A stretch of 64,000 bases of DNA from JBELHR01 sp049606855 (GTDB lineage Bacteria; Bacteroidota; Bacteroidia; Flavobacteriales; Flavobacteriaceae): contig JBMYVY010000003.1 in assembly GCA_049606855.1 (NCBI GenBank), positions 186,001 through 250,000 on the forward strand, read 5' to 3'. Under the pieces are notes generated by a model that saw only the letters and a program-made list of their open reading frames with translations, was not told the origin of the DNA and made no database searches. The position numbers and the translations under genes are program-made. Of this stretch, positions 1 through 7,644 are shown piece by piece (within the stretch, counting starts at the first letter, position 1; the number at the start of each line of letters is the position of its first letter).

Positions 1-420
1 GGTAATTTTGGAACAATCATTCGCTTAGCTGATTGGTTTGGAGTGGATCAAATTTGGTGTGCTAAAGGAACAGTAGATCAATTTAACCCTAAGGTGGTCC
101 AATCCAGTATGGGTTCTTTAACAAGGGTTTCTGTTGTTTATGGAGATTTAATTGAAAGTGTGAATGCAAGTAGTCTTCCTTCCTATGCCACTGCCATGGA
201 TGGGGATAATATCTATCATATGGAATTGCCTAATGAAGGTATTATAATTATGGGTAATGAGGCGAATGGGGTATCAGAGGCTTTGTTTAGTGAATCGGAT
301 TATAAATTGGCCATTCCTGGTTTTGGCCAGCAAAAGCAAACAGAAAGTCTGAATGTCGCGATGGCTACTGGAATAATACTTTCTGAATTCAGGAGAAGAT
401 CAAACGCTATTCAAAAGTAA
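1..420 (+). CDS. TrmH/SpoU family RNA methyltransferase, C-terminal part
   Basis: The reading frame is open from the first base, so the gene enters from the left and only its last 139 codons are present. The product is the SAM-binding half of an SpoU-class (trefoil-knot) 2'-O-ribose methyltransferase. The visible frame opens with GNFGTIIRLADWFG (family motif 1), has IMGNEANGVS around residue 84 (motif 2) and ends with ESLNVAMATGIILSEF around 114-129 (motif 3), the knot region that binds SAM. The N-terminal RNA-recognition part lies outside the window, so the target (rRNA or tRNA) cannot be told. Its 3' end overlaps the convergent porT-like gene by 14 bases. Confidence 0.88.
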   Translation, partial: GNFGTIIRLADWFGVDQIWCAKGTVDQFNPKVVQSSMGSLTRVSVVYGDLIESVNASSLPSYATAMDGDNIYHMELPNEGIIIMGNEANGVSEALFSESDYKLAIPGFGQQKQTESLNVAMATGIILSEFRRRSNAIQK

Positions 421-1081
421 GCATAAAAAATACTCCTCGAGTTTTAAGACTGTCATATGGAGCTCCTCCCCAATTGTCCAATTCATCTGTTAGACTATAA
501 ATTCCACGAATAGAAGGAGAGCATTTAAAATAATGGAGGTAGAAATCAATACCAACACCCATCTCTGCCATAAATTGATTTTTATGAATGGCATAATTTG
601 AACCCTCTAAGGCATCATTAGTATTTTTGAAATTATAATCATAGGAAACTCCTCCAATAAAGTAAGGTCGCAAATTCTTTAATCTCTTTGTAGAAACTTT
701 TAGTAGTACTGGAAGTCTGAAGTAAGTCGAATTCCACTCAATATTGTTGTTTGTCCCAGGAACAGGAGTGAAACTTTTTTTACCAGAGGTAAATAATCCC
801 GGTTCCAGTCTTAAATTTAAATATTCCGTAAGTCTGTAGTCTCCAACAAGCCCTACATTAAAACCGAATGAGCTACTTGTTGACGGCAAGGGATTCTCTT
901 CAGATCCTGAATATCCGTATTCTCCATCAACCTTATGCTCAAAGCTCGTTTGATTAAACCCTAAATAATATCCCCAATGAAATGTTTTTTTGTCAAAATT
1001 TTGAAGATAATCCACCTTACCTTGAGCCCAAGTATTTAGCATGAGTAACAGTAATAGTAGGGTAATTAATTTAGTCTTCAT
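407..1081 (-). CDS. porT: PorT-like outer membrane beta-barrel protein (T9SS)
   Basis: A 224-residue protein with a Sec signal peptide (residues 1 to about 19, ending near WAQ). It is rich in alternating aromatic and polar strands such as HWGYYLGFN, FRLPVLLKV and FIGGVSYDY, ending in a strand-like FFMLTFE, as expected for a small outer membrane barrel. Family knowledge: PorT (SprT in Flavobacterium) is needed for type 9 secretion, and in flavobacteria it commonly follows ubiE; that context is seen here, with ubiE directly upstream and no gap. The FDKKTFHWGYYLG segment near the N-terminus fits flavobacterial PorT proteins as I remember them. A generic OmpW/PorT-family barrel remains possible. 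Confidence 0.72.
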   Translation of the reverse strand: MKTKLITLLLLLLMLNTWAQGKVDYLQNFDKKTFHWGYYLGFNQTSFEHKVDGEYGYSGSEENPLPSTSSSFGFNVGLVGDYRLTEYLNLRLEPGLFTSGKKSFTPVPGTNNNIEWNSTYFRLPVLLKVSTKRLKNLRPYFIGGVSYDYNFKNTNDALEGSNYAIHKNQFMAEMGVGIDFYLHYFKCSPSIRGIYSLTDELDNWGGAPYDSLKTRGVFFMLTFE

Positions 1082-1813
1082 TTATTTACTTGCCGTATAA
1101 ATTGTGGATACCCCAAATGTAACGGGGTAATCCTTTGCTTCAATAAACGAATTTTTACTCAGAATATTGTTAAATGCTTTTCCATAAGGAAAAGATTTTG
1201 CAGAATTTGATAAATACGTATAAGCTTGTTTGTCTTTTGAAAACAATTTACCAATAAGTGGAAGTAGCGTTTTTGAGTATACAAAATAGCCTTGCTTAAA
1301 TGGAAATTTTGTTGGTACTGAAGTTTCAAGAACTACGAACAATCCTCCAGGTTTAAGGACTCTATAAATTTCGCTTAATCCTTGGTTCAAGTCTTCAAAA
1401 TTTCGCACACCATAGGAAACTGTAATTGCATCAAAACTATTTTCTTCAAATGGAAGTTTTTCAGAATCACCAAGAACCATTTCAATTTTATCATTTAAAG
1501 CGGCTTGAGAAACTTTTTCCTTACCAACCTCAAGCATCCCTGGTGAGATATCTAAACCAACAACTTTTTTGGCTTCGGTGTTTTCTGCGATCATAATGGC
1601 TAAATCACCTGTCCCCGTAGCAATATCTAGTACAGATTTAGCACCAGATTTATTGATCAAAGCAACTACCTTTTTTCTCCATGACACGTCTATTCCAAAG
1701 GTCATAACTCTGTTTAATCCATCATAATTTTCAGAGATGTTATCAAACATTTTAGTAACCTGTTGCTTCTTGCCAAGGTCAGATTCTTTATAAGGAGTAA
1801 CTTTTTTAGTCAT
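1082..1813 (-). CDS. ubiE: Demethylmenaquinone methyltransferase UbiE/MenG
   Basis: Methylates demethylmenaquinone with SAM in the last step of menaquinone synthesis. Residues 61-72 carry the Rossmann SAM motif VLDIATGTGDLA. Family hallmarks follow: YGVRNFEDLNQGL and YRVLKPGG. I chose the ATG at 1813 (protein starting MTKKV). It gives 243 residues, the usual length, and leaves a 4-base gap after the upstream nfu gene; a start at 1843 would overlap that gene by 26 bases. It lies in a tight run nfu-ubiE-porT. In Bacteroidota the quinone is menaquinone, so the MenG role is expected. Confidence 0.93.
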   Translation of the reverse strand: MTKKVTPYKESDLGKKQQVTKMFDNISENYDGLNRVMTFGIDVSWRKKVVALINKSGAKSVLDIATGTGDLAIMIAENTEAKKVVGLDISPGMLEVGKEKVSQAALNDKIEMVLGDSEKLPFEENSFDAITVSYGVRNFEDLNQGLSEIYRVLKPGGLFVVLETSVPTKFPFKQGYFVYSKTLLPLIGKLFSKDKQAYTYLSNSAKSFPYGKAFNNILSKNSFIEAKDYPVTFGVSTIYTASK

Positions 1814-1817
1814 AATT

Positions 1818-2711
1818 TTATCCGTTGATGGCAACGACCTCATTTATTTGATTGGGAAGCATCTGCTTCAAAGTAGTTTCTATTCCGTTTTTCAATGTGA
1901 TTGTCGAAGAAGGACATCCGCTACAAGCACCTTGTAAAACGACCTTCACAACTTTGGTATCCTCGTCGTAATCATTGAACATAATATTCCCTCCATCAAC
2001 TGCTACGGCCGGTCTAATTTGTTCTTCAAGAATTCTTGCTATTTCTGCAGAAGTTCCCTCAAGAGTACTCGTATCCACAGCTTGGATAACTTCTTTTTCC
2101 ACTTTAATATTCGGGTCGATGACCACTTTCCCAGCATCAAGATAATTTTTCAAAAAGTCACGCATTTCATACATGATTTCTGACCACTCAATCGCACCTT
2201 TTTTGGTGATTGATATATAATTTTCCGCAATATACACTTCGCCAATAAACGGAAAAGCAAATAAGGCTTGAGCAAGTGGGGAATTTTGAGTGTGTTCTCC
2301 ATCTTTATATTCAAAATCTTCTGCAGCTAGAATCCTATTGGTCCCAAACTTAAGTACGTCTGGGTTTGGTGTAGACTCTACATAAATTTCCGTTGGTCTT
2401 TTGTAGGTTTTGGCATCGTTAGTAACCACTGGCATTCCACTACTAATATAAATTCCTATTAGTTCCTTTAACTCCTCTTGAACATCTTTCCATTCAACAA
2501 CTTCATATTTCTCAAGAGCTACAAAATTTGCAGAGATATAAACCTTAGATATAAAGGGAAGTTGAAAGAGTTGCTTTGCCAATTCCGAGTCTTTCGCCTC
2601 GTCGATATTGTTAAACTGATAGCTTCCTGAATCCACTACAGATTGGTTGCTTACGAATTTAACAATGTTGGGATTATTCGTTCCTTCTAGATGTATTGCG
2701 ATGCTACTCAT
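1818..2711 (-). CDS. Nfu-type iron-sulfur scaffold with two N-terminal Nfu domains
   Basis: A 297-residue protein with a C-terminal NifU-like domain that ends in GACSGCPSS (CxxC at residues 263-266), the motif that binds a transient Fe-S cluster for delivery to apoproteins. Before it are two copies of the Nfu N-domain, about residues 1-95 and 105-195; compare EGTNNPNIVKFVSN with ESTPNPDVLKFGTN and LPFISKVYISANFVAL with FPFIGEVYIAENYISI. Most Nfu proteins have one such domain. A near-perfect -7 element lies 22 bases upstream, so nfu-ubiE-porT may be transcribed from there. Confidence 0.88.
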   Translation of the reverse strand: MSSIAIHLEGTNNPNIVKFVSNQSVVDSGSYQFNNIDEAKDSELAKQLFQLPFISKVYISANFVALEKYEVVEWKDVQEELKELIGIYISSGMPVVTNDAKTYKRPTEIYVESTPNPDVLKFGTNRILAAEDFEYKDGEHTQNSPLAQALFAFPFIGEVYIAENYISITKKGAIEWSEIMYEMRDFLKNYLDAGKVVIDPNIKVEKEVIQAVDTSTLEGTSAEIARILEEQIRPAVAVDGGNIMFNDYDEDTKVVKVVLQGACSGCPSSTITLKNGIETTLKQMLPNQINEVVAING

Positions 2712-2733
2712 TTTCAGTTCTTATTTTGAACTG

Positions 2734-2741
2734 CAAAAATA
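2734..2741 (-). promoter_or_regulatory. Candidate -7 element for nfu-ubiE-porT
   Basis: On the minus strand this reads TATTTTTG, a perfect match to the Bacteroidota -7 consensus TAnnTTTG, 22 bases before the nfu start codon. I see no good TTG at the expected -33 distance, so the call rests on the -7 element alone. Confidence 0.45.
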
Positions 2742-2746
2742 GGAAA

Positions 2747-4117
2747 CTAAAGCCTGATTAGAAAGGATGTTGTGAACTTTGAGAAATCTTCTTTCAAATC
2801 AGCGGGTTGAACTTCAGGATATCCAGGGTAAAAATTATAAGTACTGTAGACCGTAGAGAATTGATAGGCCAGATCAAATTTGAATCTACCAAAGTTAAAT
2901 CCTATACCCATAGTGATCTCCTCTTGATTTTCATCTTCTAAGGCATCCTTGTATGGACTGGCATAAAGTCGGTATCCTCCGCGAATACTCGCCGGTCCAA
3001 ATCGCCATTCTGTTCCCATCGCAAAATTACTTGTGTTCTCTAGGTTTTGAGAGTAATACATGTTTTCGTTTTGAAAATAGCGATCTGTGTATTGAAGATT
3101 TTGATAGTTAATCCAGGTATAATCGAAACTTATCAATCCAAATTTACCAAGGACAAGCGCGGCTGATGAAGTTAATTTACCAGGACTGCTTAATCCGTAA
3201 TCTAAAATTTGTAGCTTGTTATAGTTGTTGTGGTATATTACCCCAGGATCTGTTGAATACTCCGCTTCATAATAACCGTATACAGGGTCATTATGTGGAG
3301 CTATTATGTTTGATTCCTCTCTTATAGACCACCAATTTGGAGATTCATAAGCCAATCCAATTCTTAGTGCTTGATTTAACCTTGCTATAAAACCAAAGTT
3401 TAAAGAAACTCCTGTTCCATATAATTGTTGCCATTGCTCTATGTAGGCATCGACGGTATTTCCGTTTCCATCGTTATTAAATTCTTCCTGAATAGTACTC
3501 TGATAAAAATCCAAAGTGTGAACCTTTATTCCTGCACCAATGTAGAAATTACGTCCATATTGACCTCCAGCAAACATGGAGTATTGGTGTTTTCCACCGT
3601 CGGTATAATTATTGAAATACTGGTATTCCGCATCAGTATATTGAATGTCAGGATCAGTGGGGTCATCAACCCAGGTACTCACTCCCGAGTTACCATCAGC
3701 AATCCAGAATTGATCATAATTTGCCGTTTTGGTATAATTAAAACCAAAATAGACCTTGTTGATCTCGTCTTTTGAAGCACTTAGTTGAGTTACCGAGACA
3801 AATCCAATTTGTTCAAAGTCAGTGTTACTGTTATTTACGGTATTTTGATTGCCGTAATAGTAACTGGTTATATCTAATTCATTAAACGATAAAGAGAATC
3901 CAAATTCATCAAGTTTAAACACTGCTCCGGCAGCAGGATTAATTTCCATAGCTGACAAATCACCTCCTAGTGCGCCAAATGCTCCTCCCATTGCGCTGTA
4001 TCTCCCAGTTCCATTCAGGTTCGATTCAGAGAAAAGCACTCCTAAATCTGAGTAAGAAAGCGCCTGTCCAAATCCTAAAAAAGGAATTAGAAAAAGTGTC
4101 ATTACTAATTTTTTCAT
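2747..4117 (-). CDS. FadL/OmpP1/TodX-family outer membrane protein
   Basis: A 456-residue outer membrane barrel. It has a signal peptide (1-18, ending GFG) followed by the family-typical N-terminal region with SDLGVLFSESNLNGTGRYSAM at 23-43 and GGAFGALGGDLSAMEINPA at 44-62; this plug-like segment is shared by FadL-type channels in Bacteroidota. The rest is aromatic-rich amphipathic strands with an AYQFS strand late and a final hydrophobic strand SFLIRL. Family members import hydrophobic compounds; the substrate here is unknown. PorV, a T9SS component, is also FadL-related, but I see no specific reason to call this PorV. It follows the upstream lipoprotein gene by 11 bases. Confidence 0.82.
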   Translation of the reverse strand: MKKLVMTLFLIPFLGFGQALSYSDLGVLFSESNLNGTGRYSAMGGAFGALGGDLSAMEINPAAGAVFKLDEFGFSLSFNELDITSYYYGNQNTVNNSNTDFEQIGFVSVTQLSASKDEINKVYFGFNYTKTANYDQFWIADGNSGVSTWVDDPTDPDIQYTDAEYQYFNNYTDGGKHQYSMFAGGQYGRNFYIGAGIKVHTLDFYQSTIQEEFNNDGNGNTVDAYIEQWQQLYGTGVSLNFGFIARLNQALRIGLAYESPNWWSIREESNIIAPHNDPVYGYYEAEYSTDPGVIYHNNYNKLQILDYGLSSPGKLTSSAALVLGKFGLISFDYTWINYQNLQYTDRYFQNENMYYSQNLENTSNFAMGTEWRFGPASIRGGYRLYASPYKDALEDENQEEITMGIGFNFGRFKFDLAYQFSTVYSTYNFYPGYPEVQPADLKEDFSKFTTSFLIRL

Positions 4118-4128
4118 GATTCTAAGTA

Positions 4129-5175
4129 TTAATTTCCACGACCTCCGCGACCACCTCTTGCTCCTGATGAAGAACTGCTTCTTCCAGAAACTGTCCCACG
4201 TGAACTGCTTGAACTATTTGATCTGCTTGTCCTCGGCGTATAGCCTGAGTTTCTAGTTCTACTAGAGCTAGACTTGTAATTTGTATTTGAAGACTTTGAG
4301 CTATCTCTTTTGTAATTCGCACTTGACCTTTTATAAGAAGAGCTTCTTGCTTTGGTATTGCGACTATTTCTATTTGTAACGGATGCAGAACGACTGTATT
4401 TTGAATTTCTTGAAACCTGTTTTTTACTCGAGGCCACAACTCTTGACTGTCCATAATATTTGTTGCCGCGATAAGAGCTAGATTTAGCTACCTTATTTCT
4501 TCCAGCGGAAGCCGGGCGTGAGTTGCTGTATCCCTTTCTTCCATAATAGACATCATTCCACCCTCGTCCAGCAGAATAGTAAGGGTAATTGTATCGACCT
4601 CTGCTATATGGTCCGTAATAATAAGGGTATGGAGCGTAAATACCTCCGCCAGGACCCCAATAAATATTTGGAATCGGCGCCCAAGGTCCATAATTCATGT
4701 AGCCTATATTCCAATAATAAGGATTACCATATGGCCTCATGTACAAAGGCATTGAGTATAAATTATAATTCCATCCAAATGGAGCTGGACCAAAGGAATT
4801 TGTTCCATAATAATTGATTTCAACGGAACTCCCATTGTCATAGGCCCAAGGTTCAGCAAAGGCATAATCTGATTGAATTGAATCTATATCGACATATTGA
4901 TCCTCATAAGGACTGCTGTAGCTTTCTATATCTACTAAAATATCCTGAGACGGATCATAATCCTTTATTCTTTCATACTCTAGGGCAAAATAGTTGGGTT
5001 TAATTGTTTGTTCAGTATCTACAACTACATCTTCTTCAAATACAAACCCATTATCATAAATACCATCGTAGTCTTTAGAGGCAAATTTAGAGCTGTCCGC
5101 TGATCCGCAAGAGTAAACGACAAGCAACAGACTCATTAGTCCTAATAATCTTGAAATATTTATAAGTGCTTTCAT
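4129..5175 (-). CDS. Low-complexity lipoprotein, Tyr/Pro/Gly- then Ser/Arg-rich
   Basis: Function unknown. The N-terminus is a lipoprotein signal (LLVVYSC, lipid-accepting Cys at residue 23). Residues about 30-110 are acidic and fairly ordinary. Residues about 120-215 are dominated by Tyr, Pro, Gly, Asn and Trp (for example PYGNPYYWNIGYMNYGPW and YAPYPYYYGPYSRG). Residues about 220-348 are almost only Ser, Arg, Lys, Asn and Tyr, ending SSSSSGARGGRGGRGN, which gives a strongly basic tail. The middle may be a surface-exposed disordered or stacking region. It is first in a run with a FadL-like barrel 11 bases downstream and is divergent from proS. Confidence 0.75.
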   Translation of the reverse strand: MKALINISRLLGLMSLLLVVYSCGSADSSKFASKDYDGIYDNGFVFEEDVVVDTEQTIKPNYFALEYERIKDYDPSQDILVDIESYSSPYEDQYVDIDSIQSDYAFAEPWAYDNGSSVEINYYGTNSFGPAPFGWNYNLYSMPLYMRPYGNPYYWNIGYMNYGPWAPIPNIYWGPGGGIYAPYPYYYGPYSRGRYNYPYYSAGRGWNDVYYGRKGYSNSRPASAGRNKVAKSSSYRGNKYYGQSRVVASSKKQVSRNSKYSRSASVTNRNSRNTKARSSSYKRSSANYKRDSSKSSNTNYKSSSSRTRNSGYTPRTSRSNSSSSSRGTVSGRSSSSSGARGGRGGRGN

Positions 5176-5316
5176 AGCATTTGGTTTTTGTGTCGAATAC
5201 GTTTTCGAGCTTTGTTAAGAAAATCACAAAATCTGTGCCAAAGATTTTTGAACCGATTAAATCTTAAGTTTTAAGTCGGCATATTTATTTGTACTTACTT
5301 TATTTGCCTCAAATTA

Positions 5317-5346
5317 TTGTATGCCTTTTCAAAATTAGTAATTTTG
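5317..5346 (+). promoter_or_regulatory. Promoter of proS
   Basis: TTG at 5317-5319, a 19-base spacer and TAATTTTG at 5339-5346 match the Bacteroidota sigma consensus (TTTG, 17-23 bases, TAnnTTTG). The predicted start of transcription leaves a leader of about 50 bases before the proS ATG. Confidence 0.6.
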
Positions 5347-5399
5347 CCTGAACTGAGTGATTTTTTAACTATTCACTTATAGAGCCCAATTTTCGAATT

Positions 5400-6878
5400 A
5401 TGAGTAAAAAATTAACAAAGAGGAGTGACGATTATTCCAAGTGGTACAATGAACTTGTGGTTAAAGCTGATTTAGCTGAAAATTCCGCAGTTCGCGGTTG
5501 TATGGTAATCAAGCCGTATGGTTTTGCGATTTGGGAAAAAATGCAAAAGGAATTGGATCGTATGTTTAAGGAAACTGGTCATGAGAATGCATATTTCCCA
5601 CTTTTTGTTCCCAAAAGTCTCTTTGAGGCTGAAGAGAAGAATGCTGAAGGTTTTGCAAAGGAATGCGCTGTTGTAACTCATTATCGATTAAAAAACGACC
5701 CTGATAAGGAAGGGAAATTGATGGTTGATCCAAATGCCAAGCTGGAAGAGGAACTCGTAGTTCGACCAACTTCAGAAGCTATTATTTGGAATACGTATAA
5801 AGGTTGGATTCAATCCTATCGAGACTTACCTATTTTAGTGAACCAATGGGCAAATGTAGTTCGATGGGAAATGCGTACTCGGTTATTTCTAAGAACAGCA
5901 GAGTTTTTATGGCAAGAGGGGCATACCGCTCATGCAACAAAAGAAGAGGCTTTGGAAGAAACGCTACAAATGCAATCTGTATACGCAGAATTCGCTGAGG
6001 ATTTTATGGCCATGCCCGTTGTCAAAGGTGTAAAATCTCCTTCGGAACGTTTTGCAGGGGCATTAGATACATATACAATTGAAGCTTTAATGCAAGATGG
6101 GAAGGCGCTTCAAGCTGGAACTTCACATTTCTTAGGTCAGAATTTTGCTGAAGCCTTTGATGTAAAATTCGCGAATAAAGAAGGTAAATTGGATTATGTG
6201 TGGGCAACTTCTTGGGGAGTTTCAACAAGATTAATAGGAGGACTAATTATGACTCATTCTGATGATCACGGTTTAGTTTTGCCTCCACGATTGGCGCCTT
6301 TTGAGGTAGTAGTTGTTCCAATATATAAGTCTCAAGAACAATTGGATGCAATTGTAGATAAAGCAAAAGAAATTCAAAAAGAATTGAGAAAGAAAGGGAT
6401 TACAGTCAAAATTGATAGTCGTGATACTCATAAGCCCGGATGGAAATTTGCAGAATATGAACTAAAGGGTGTTCCTGTTCGATTAGGAATTGGTCCAAGA
6501 GACTTGGAAGCTGGAACTCTTGAGGTTGCTCGTAGAGATACTTTGGAAAAACAGAGTATTTCACTTGATCAAGTCGGCGACTTTATTCCTCAATTATTGG
6601 AGGAAATTCAAAATAATCTATACAATAGAGCTATTGATTACCGTGCTGAGCATACAACAGTTGTTGATGACTTTGAAGCTTTCAAGGAAGCCATTAAAAA
6701 TAAAGGTGGTTTTGTTAGTGCACATTGGGACGGTACTGAGGAGACGGAAACAAAAATTAAGGAGCTAACAAAAGCAACTATACGATGTATTCCATTAGAT
6801 GCAGAGGAAGAAGGGGGAAAGTGTGTGTTTTCTGGCAAACCTTCGAAAAAAAGAGTGTTATTTGCCAAGGCATATTAG
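5400..6878 (+). CDS. proS: Prolyl-tRNA synthetase, archaeal/eukaryotic-like type
   Basis: Charges tRNA-Pro with proline. The 492-residue length, VVRPTSEAIIW (about residues 120-130, class II motif 2 region), RTAEFLWQEGHTAHA, LPPRLAPFEVVVVPIY at the start of the anticodon-binding domain, YELKGVPVRLGIGPRD, and the C-terminal extension ending in a terminal Tyr (LFAKAY) identify the short ProRS class without the bacterial editing insertion, which is common in Bacteroidota. The C-terminal domain keeps cysteines (RCIPLD, GKCVFSG). It is transcribed alone from its own promoter and is followed by the tRNA-Glu/rpsT units. Confidence 0.96.
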   Translation: MSKKLTKRSDDYSKWYNELVVKADLAENSAVRGCMVIKPYGFAIWEKMQKELDRMFKETGHENAYFPLFVPKSLFEAEEKNAEGFAKECAVVTHYRLKNDPDKEGKLMVDPNAKLEEELVVRPTSEAIIWNTYKGWIQSYRDLPILVNQWANVVRWEMRTRLFLRTAEFLWQEGHTAHATKEEALEETLQMQSVYAEFAEDFMAMPVVKGVKSPSERFAGALDTYTIEALMQDGKALQAGTSHFLGQNFAEAFDVKFANKEGKLDYVWATSWGVSTRLIGGLIMTHSDDHGLVLPPRLAPFEVVVVPIYKSQEQLDAIVDKAKEIQKELRKKGITVKIDSRDTHKPGWKFAEYELKGVPVRLGIGPRDLEAGTLEVARRDTLEKQSISLDQVGDFIPQLLEEIQNNLYNRAIDYRAEHTTVVDDFEAFKEAIKNKGGFVSAHWDGTEETETKIKELTKATIRCIPLDAEEEGGKCVFSGKPSKKRVLFAKAY

Positions 6879-6899
6879 GCGAAAAAACTCAAAAAAAGT

Positions 6900-6930
6900 T
6901 TTGGAGAACTTAAAAAAGAGTGTACATTTG
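6900..6930 (+). promoter_or_regulatory. Upstream promoter P1 of the first tRNA-Glu/rpsT unit
   Basis: TTTG at 6900-6903, a 19-base spacer, and TACATTTG at 6923-6930 give a full match to the Bacteroidota promoter. It lies just before a boxA-like element and about 117 bases before tRNA-Glu copy 1. It has no counterpart before copy 2. Confidence 0.62.
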
Positions 6931-6950
6931 CAACCGCAAAAGAAAAGATG

Positions 6951-6962
6951 TGCTCTTTGACA
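6951..6962 (+). promoter_or_regulatory. boxA-like antitermination element
   Basis: TGCTCTTTGACA differs at one base from the Escherichia coli rrn boxA TGCTCTTTAACA, the NusB/NusE binding site used in rRNA leaders. It sits in the leader made by P1, upstream of tRNA-Glu and rpsT (S20). It is absent before the second unit. Similar CTTTGACA sequences occur in rRNA leaders of this phylum (from memory), which supports a real element, but function is inferred. Confidence 0.5.
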
Positions 6963-6994
6963 TAAATTATTTAAGGAAAAAAATTATTTTTTTC

Positions 6995-7025
6995 TTGTGT
7001 GATTTGAAAAAGCATAGTATTTTTG
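6995..7025 (+). promoter_or_regulatory. Proximal promoter P2 of tRNA-Glu copy 1
   Basis: TTG at 6995-6997, a 20-base spacer and TATTTTTG at 7018-7025. The same region before copy 2 is recognisably homologous, so this promoter belongs to the duplicated unit. The transcription start would be about 20 bases before the tRNA. Confidence 0.6.
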
Positions 7026-7047
7026 CATCGCTGTTTTAAGCAACAAT

Positions 7048-7119
7048 GGTCCGTTCGTCTAGGGGTTAGGACGCCAGGTTTTCATCCTGGTAACAGGGGT
7101 TCGATTCCCCTACGGACTA
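7048..7119 (+). tRNA. tRNA-Glu(UUC), copy 1
   Basis: Cloverleaf read from the sequence: acceptor stem GGTCCGT pairs with ACGGACT (7112-7118, one G-U pair), anticodon stem CCAGG/CCTGG encloses the loop TTTTCAT with anticodon TTC at 7081-7083, and the T arm is AGGGG-TTCGATT-CCCCT. The discriminator is A and no CCA is encoded. It lies 33 bases before rpsT and is probably co-transcribed with it. Confidence 0.96.
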
Positions 7120-7152
7120 CAATTTTTATCAAAAAATTAAAAGAAGTAAAAA

Positions 7153-7404
7153 ATGGCAAATCACAAATCAGCCTTAAAGAGAATTAGAAGCAACGAGGCA
7201 AAGAGACTTAGAAATAAGTATCAACACAAAACGACTCGTAATGCTGTAAGAGATCTACGAGCTACTACCGATAAAGCTGAAGCTGAGGCGTTATTGCCAA
7301 AAGTAGTAGGGATGTTAAATAAATTGGCGAAGAACAATATTATTCACCAAAACAAAGTGAGTAATCTTCAGTCAAAATTGACAAAACACGTAGCTTCTTT
7401 ATAA
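7153..7404 (+). CDS. rpsT: 30S ribosomal protein S20, copy 1
   Basis: An 83-residue, very basic protein with the S20 N-terminus MANHKSALKRIRSNEAKRL and a helical body; S20 binds 16S rRNA helices early in 30S assembly. It lies directly after tRNA-Glu copy 1 and before a strong terminator. Against copy 2 it differs at residues 42 (Ala instead of Lys), 50 (Lys instead of Ala) and 66 (Gln instead of Lys). This copy alone has the boxA-like leader upstream, so it may be the more strongly expressed one (inference). Confidence 0.95.
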   Translation: MANHKSALKRIRSNEAKRLRNKYQHKTTRNAVRDLRATTDKAEAEALLPKVVGMLNKLAKNNIIHQNKVSNLQSKLTKHVASL

Positions 7405-7426
7405 GGTAAAGAAACAGTACAAGAAG

Positions 7427-7454
7427 AAGCATCACAATAGTGATGCTTTTTTTT
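7427..7454 (+). terminator. Terminator of rpsT copy 1
   Basis: Stem AAGCATCAC / GTGATGCTT with loop AATA, followed by a run of T. It should separate the two tRNA-Glu/rpsT units. Confidence 0.85.
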
Positions 7455-7485
7455 ACCACTGCAATTGTTAAAAATGTAATAATTC

Positions 7486-7517
7486 TTTGTGAGAATTTAA
7501 AAATCATTTTACATTTG
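7486..7517 (+). promoter_or_regulatory. Promoter of the second tRNA-Glu/rpsT unit
   Basis: TTTG at 7486-7489, 20 bases, TACATTTG at 7510-7517: a full consensus match, 22 bases before tRNA-Glu copy 2. It lies after the copy 1 terminator, so copy 2 should be transcribed independently. Confidence 0.7.
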
Positions 7518-7539
7518 CATCGCTTTTAAAAGCAACAAT

Positions 7540-7611
7540 GGTCCGTTCGTCTAGGGGTTAGGACGCCAGGTTTTCATCCTGGTAACAGGGGTTCGATTCC
7601 CCTACGGACTA
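7540..7611 (+). tRNA. tRNA-Glu(UUC), copy 2
   Basis: Identical to copy 1 over its full length: same acceptor stem, anticodon TTC, T arm and lack of encoded CCA. It is 33 bases before the second rpsT. Confidence 0.96.
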
Positions 7612-7644
7612 CAATTTTTATCAAAAAATTAAAAGAAGTAAAAA

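Noticed and set aside
2747..4117. PorV (T9SS) identity for the FadL-like porin
   Set aside because: The N-terminal motif is general to FadL-type proteins, and no T9SS gene is adjacent to it apart from porT three genes away.
4122..4454. Open frame on the minus strand inside the Ser/Arg-rich lipoprotein region
   Set aside because: It lies in a second frame of a low-complexity repeat-like coding stretch; the lipoprotein frame has a signal peptide and continues through. The alternative has no start context or family.
6951..7025. Start of an rRNA operon
   Set aside because: The boxA-like leader suggested one, but no 16S, 23S or 5S sequence follows; the next elements are tRNA-Glu and rpsT.
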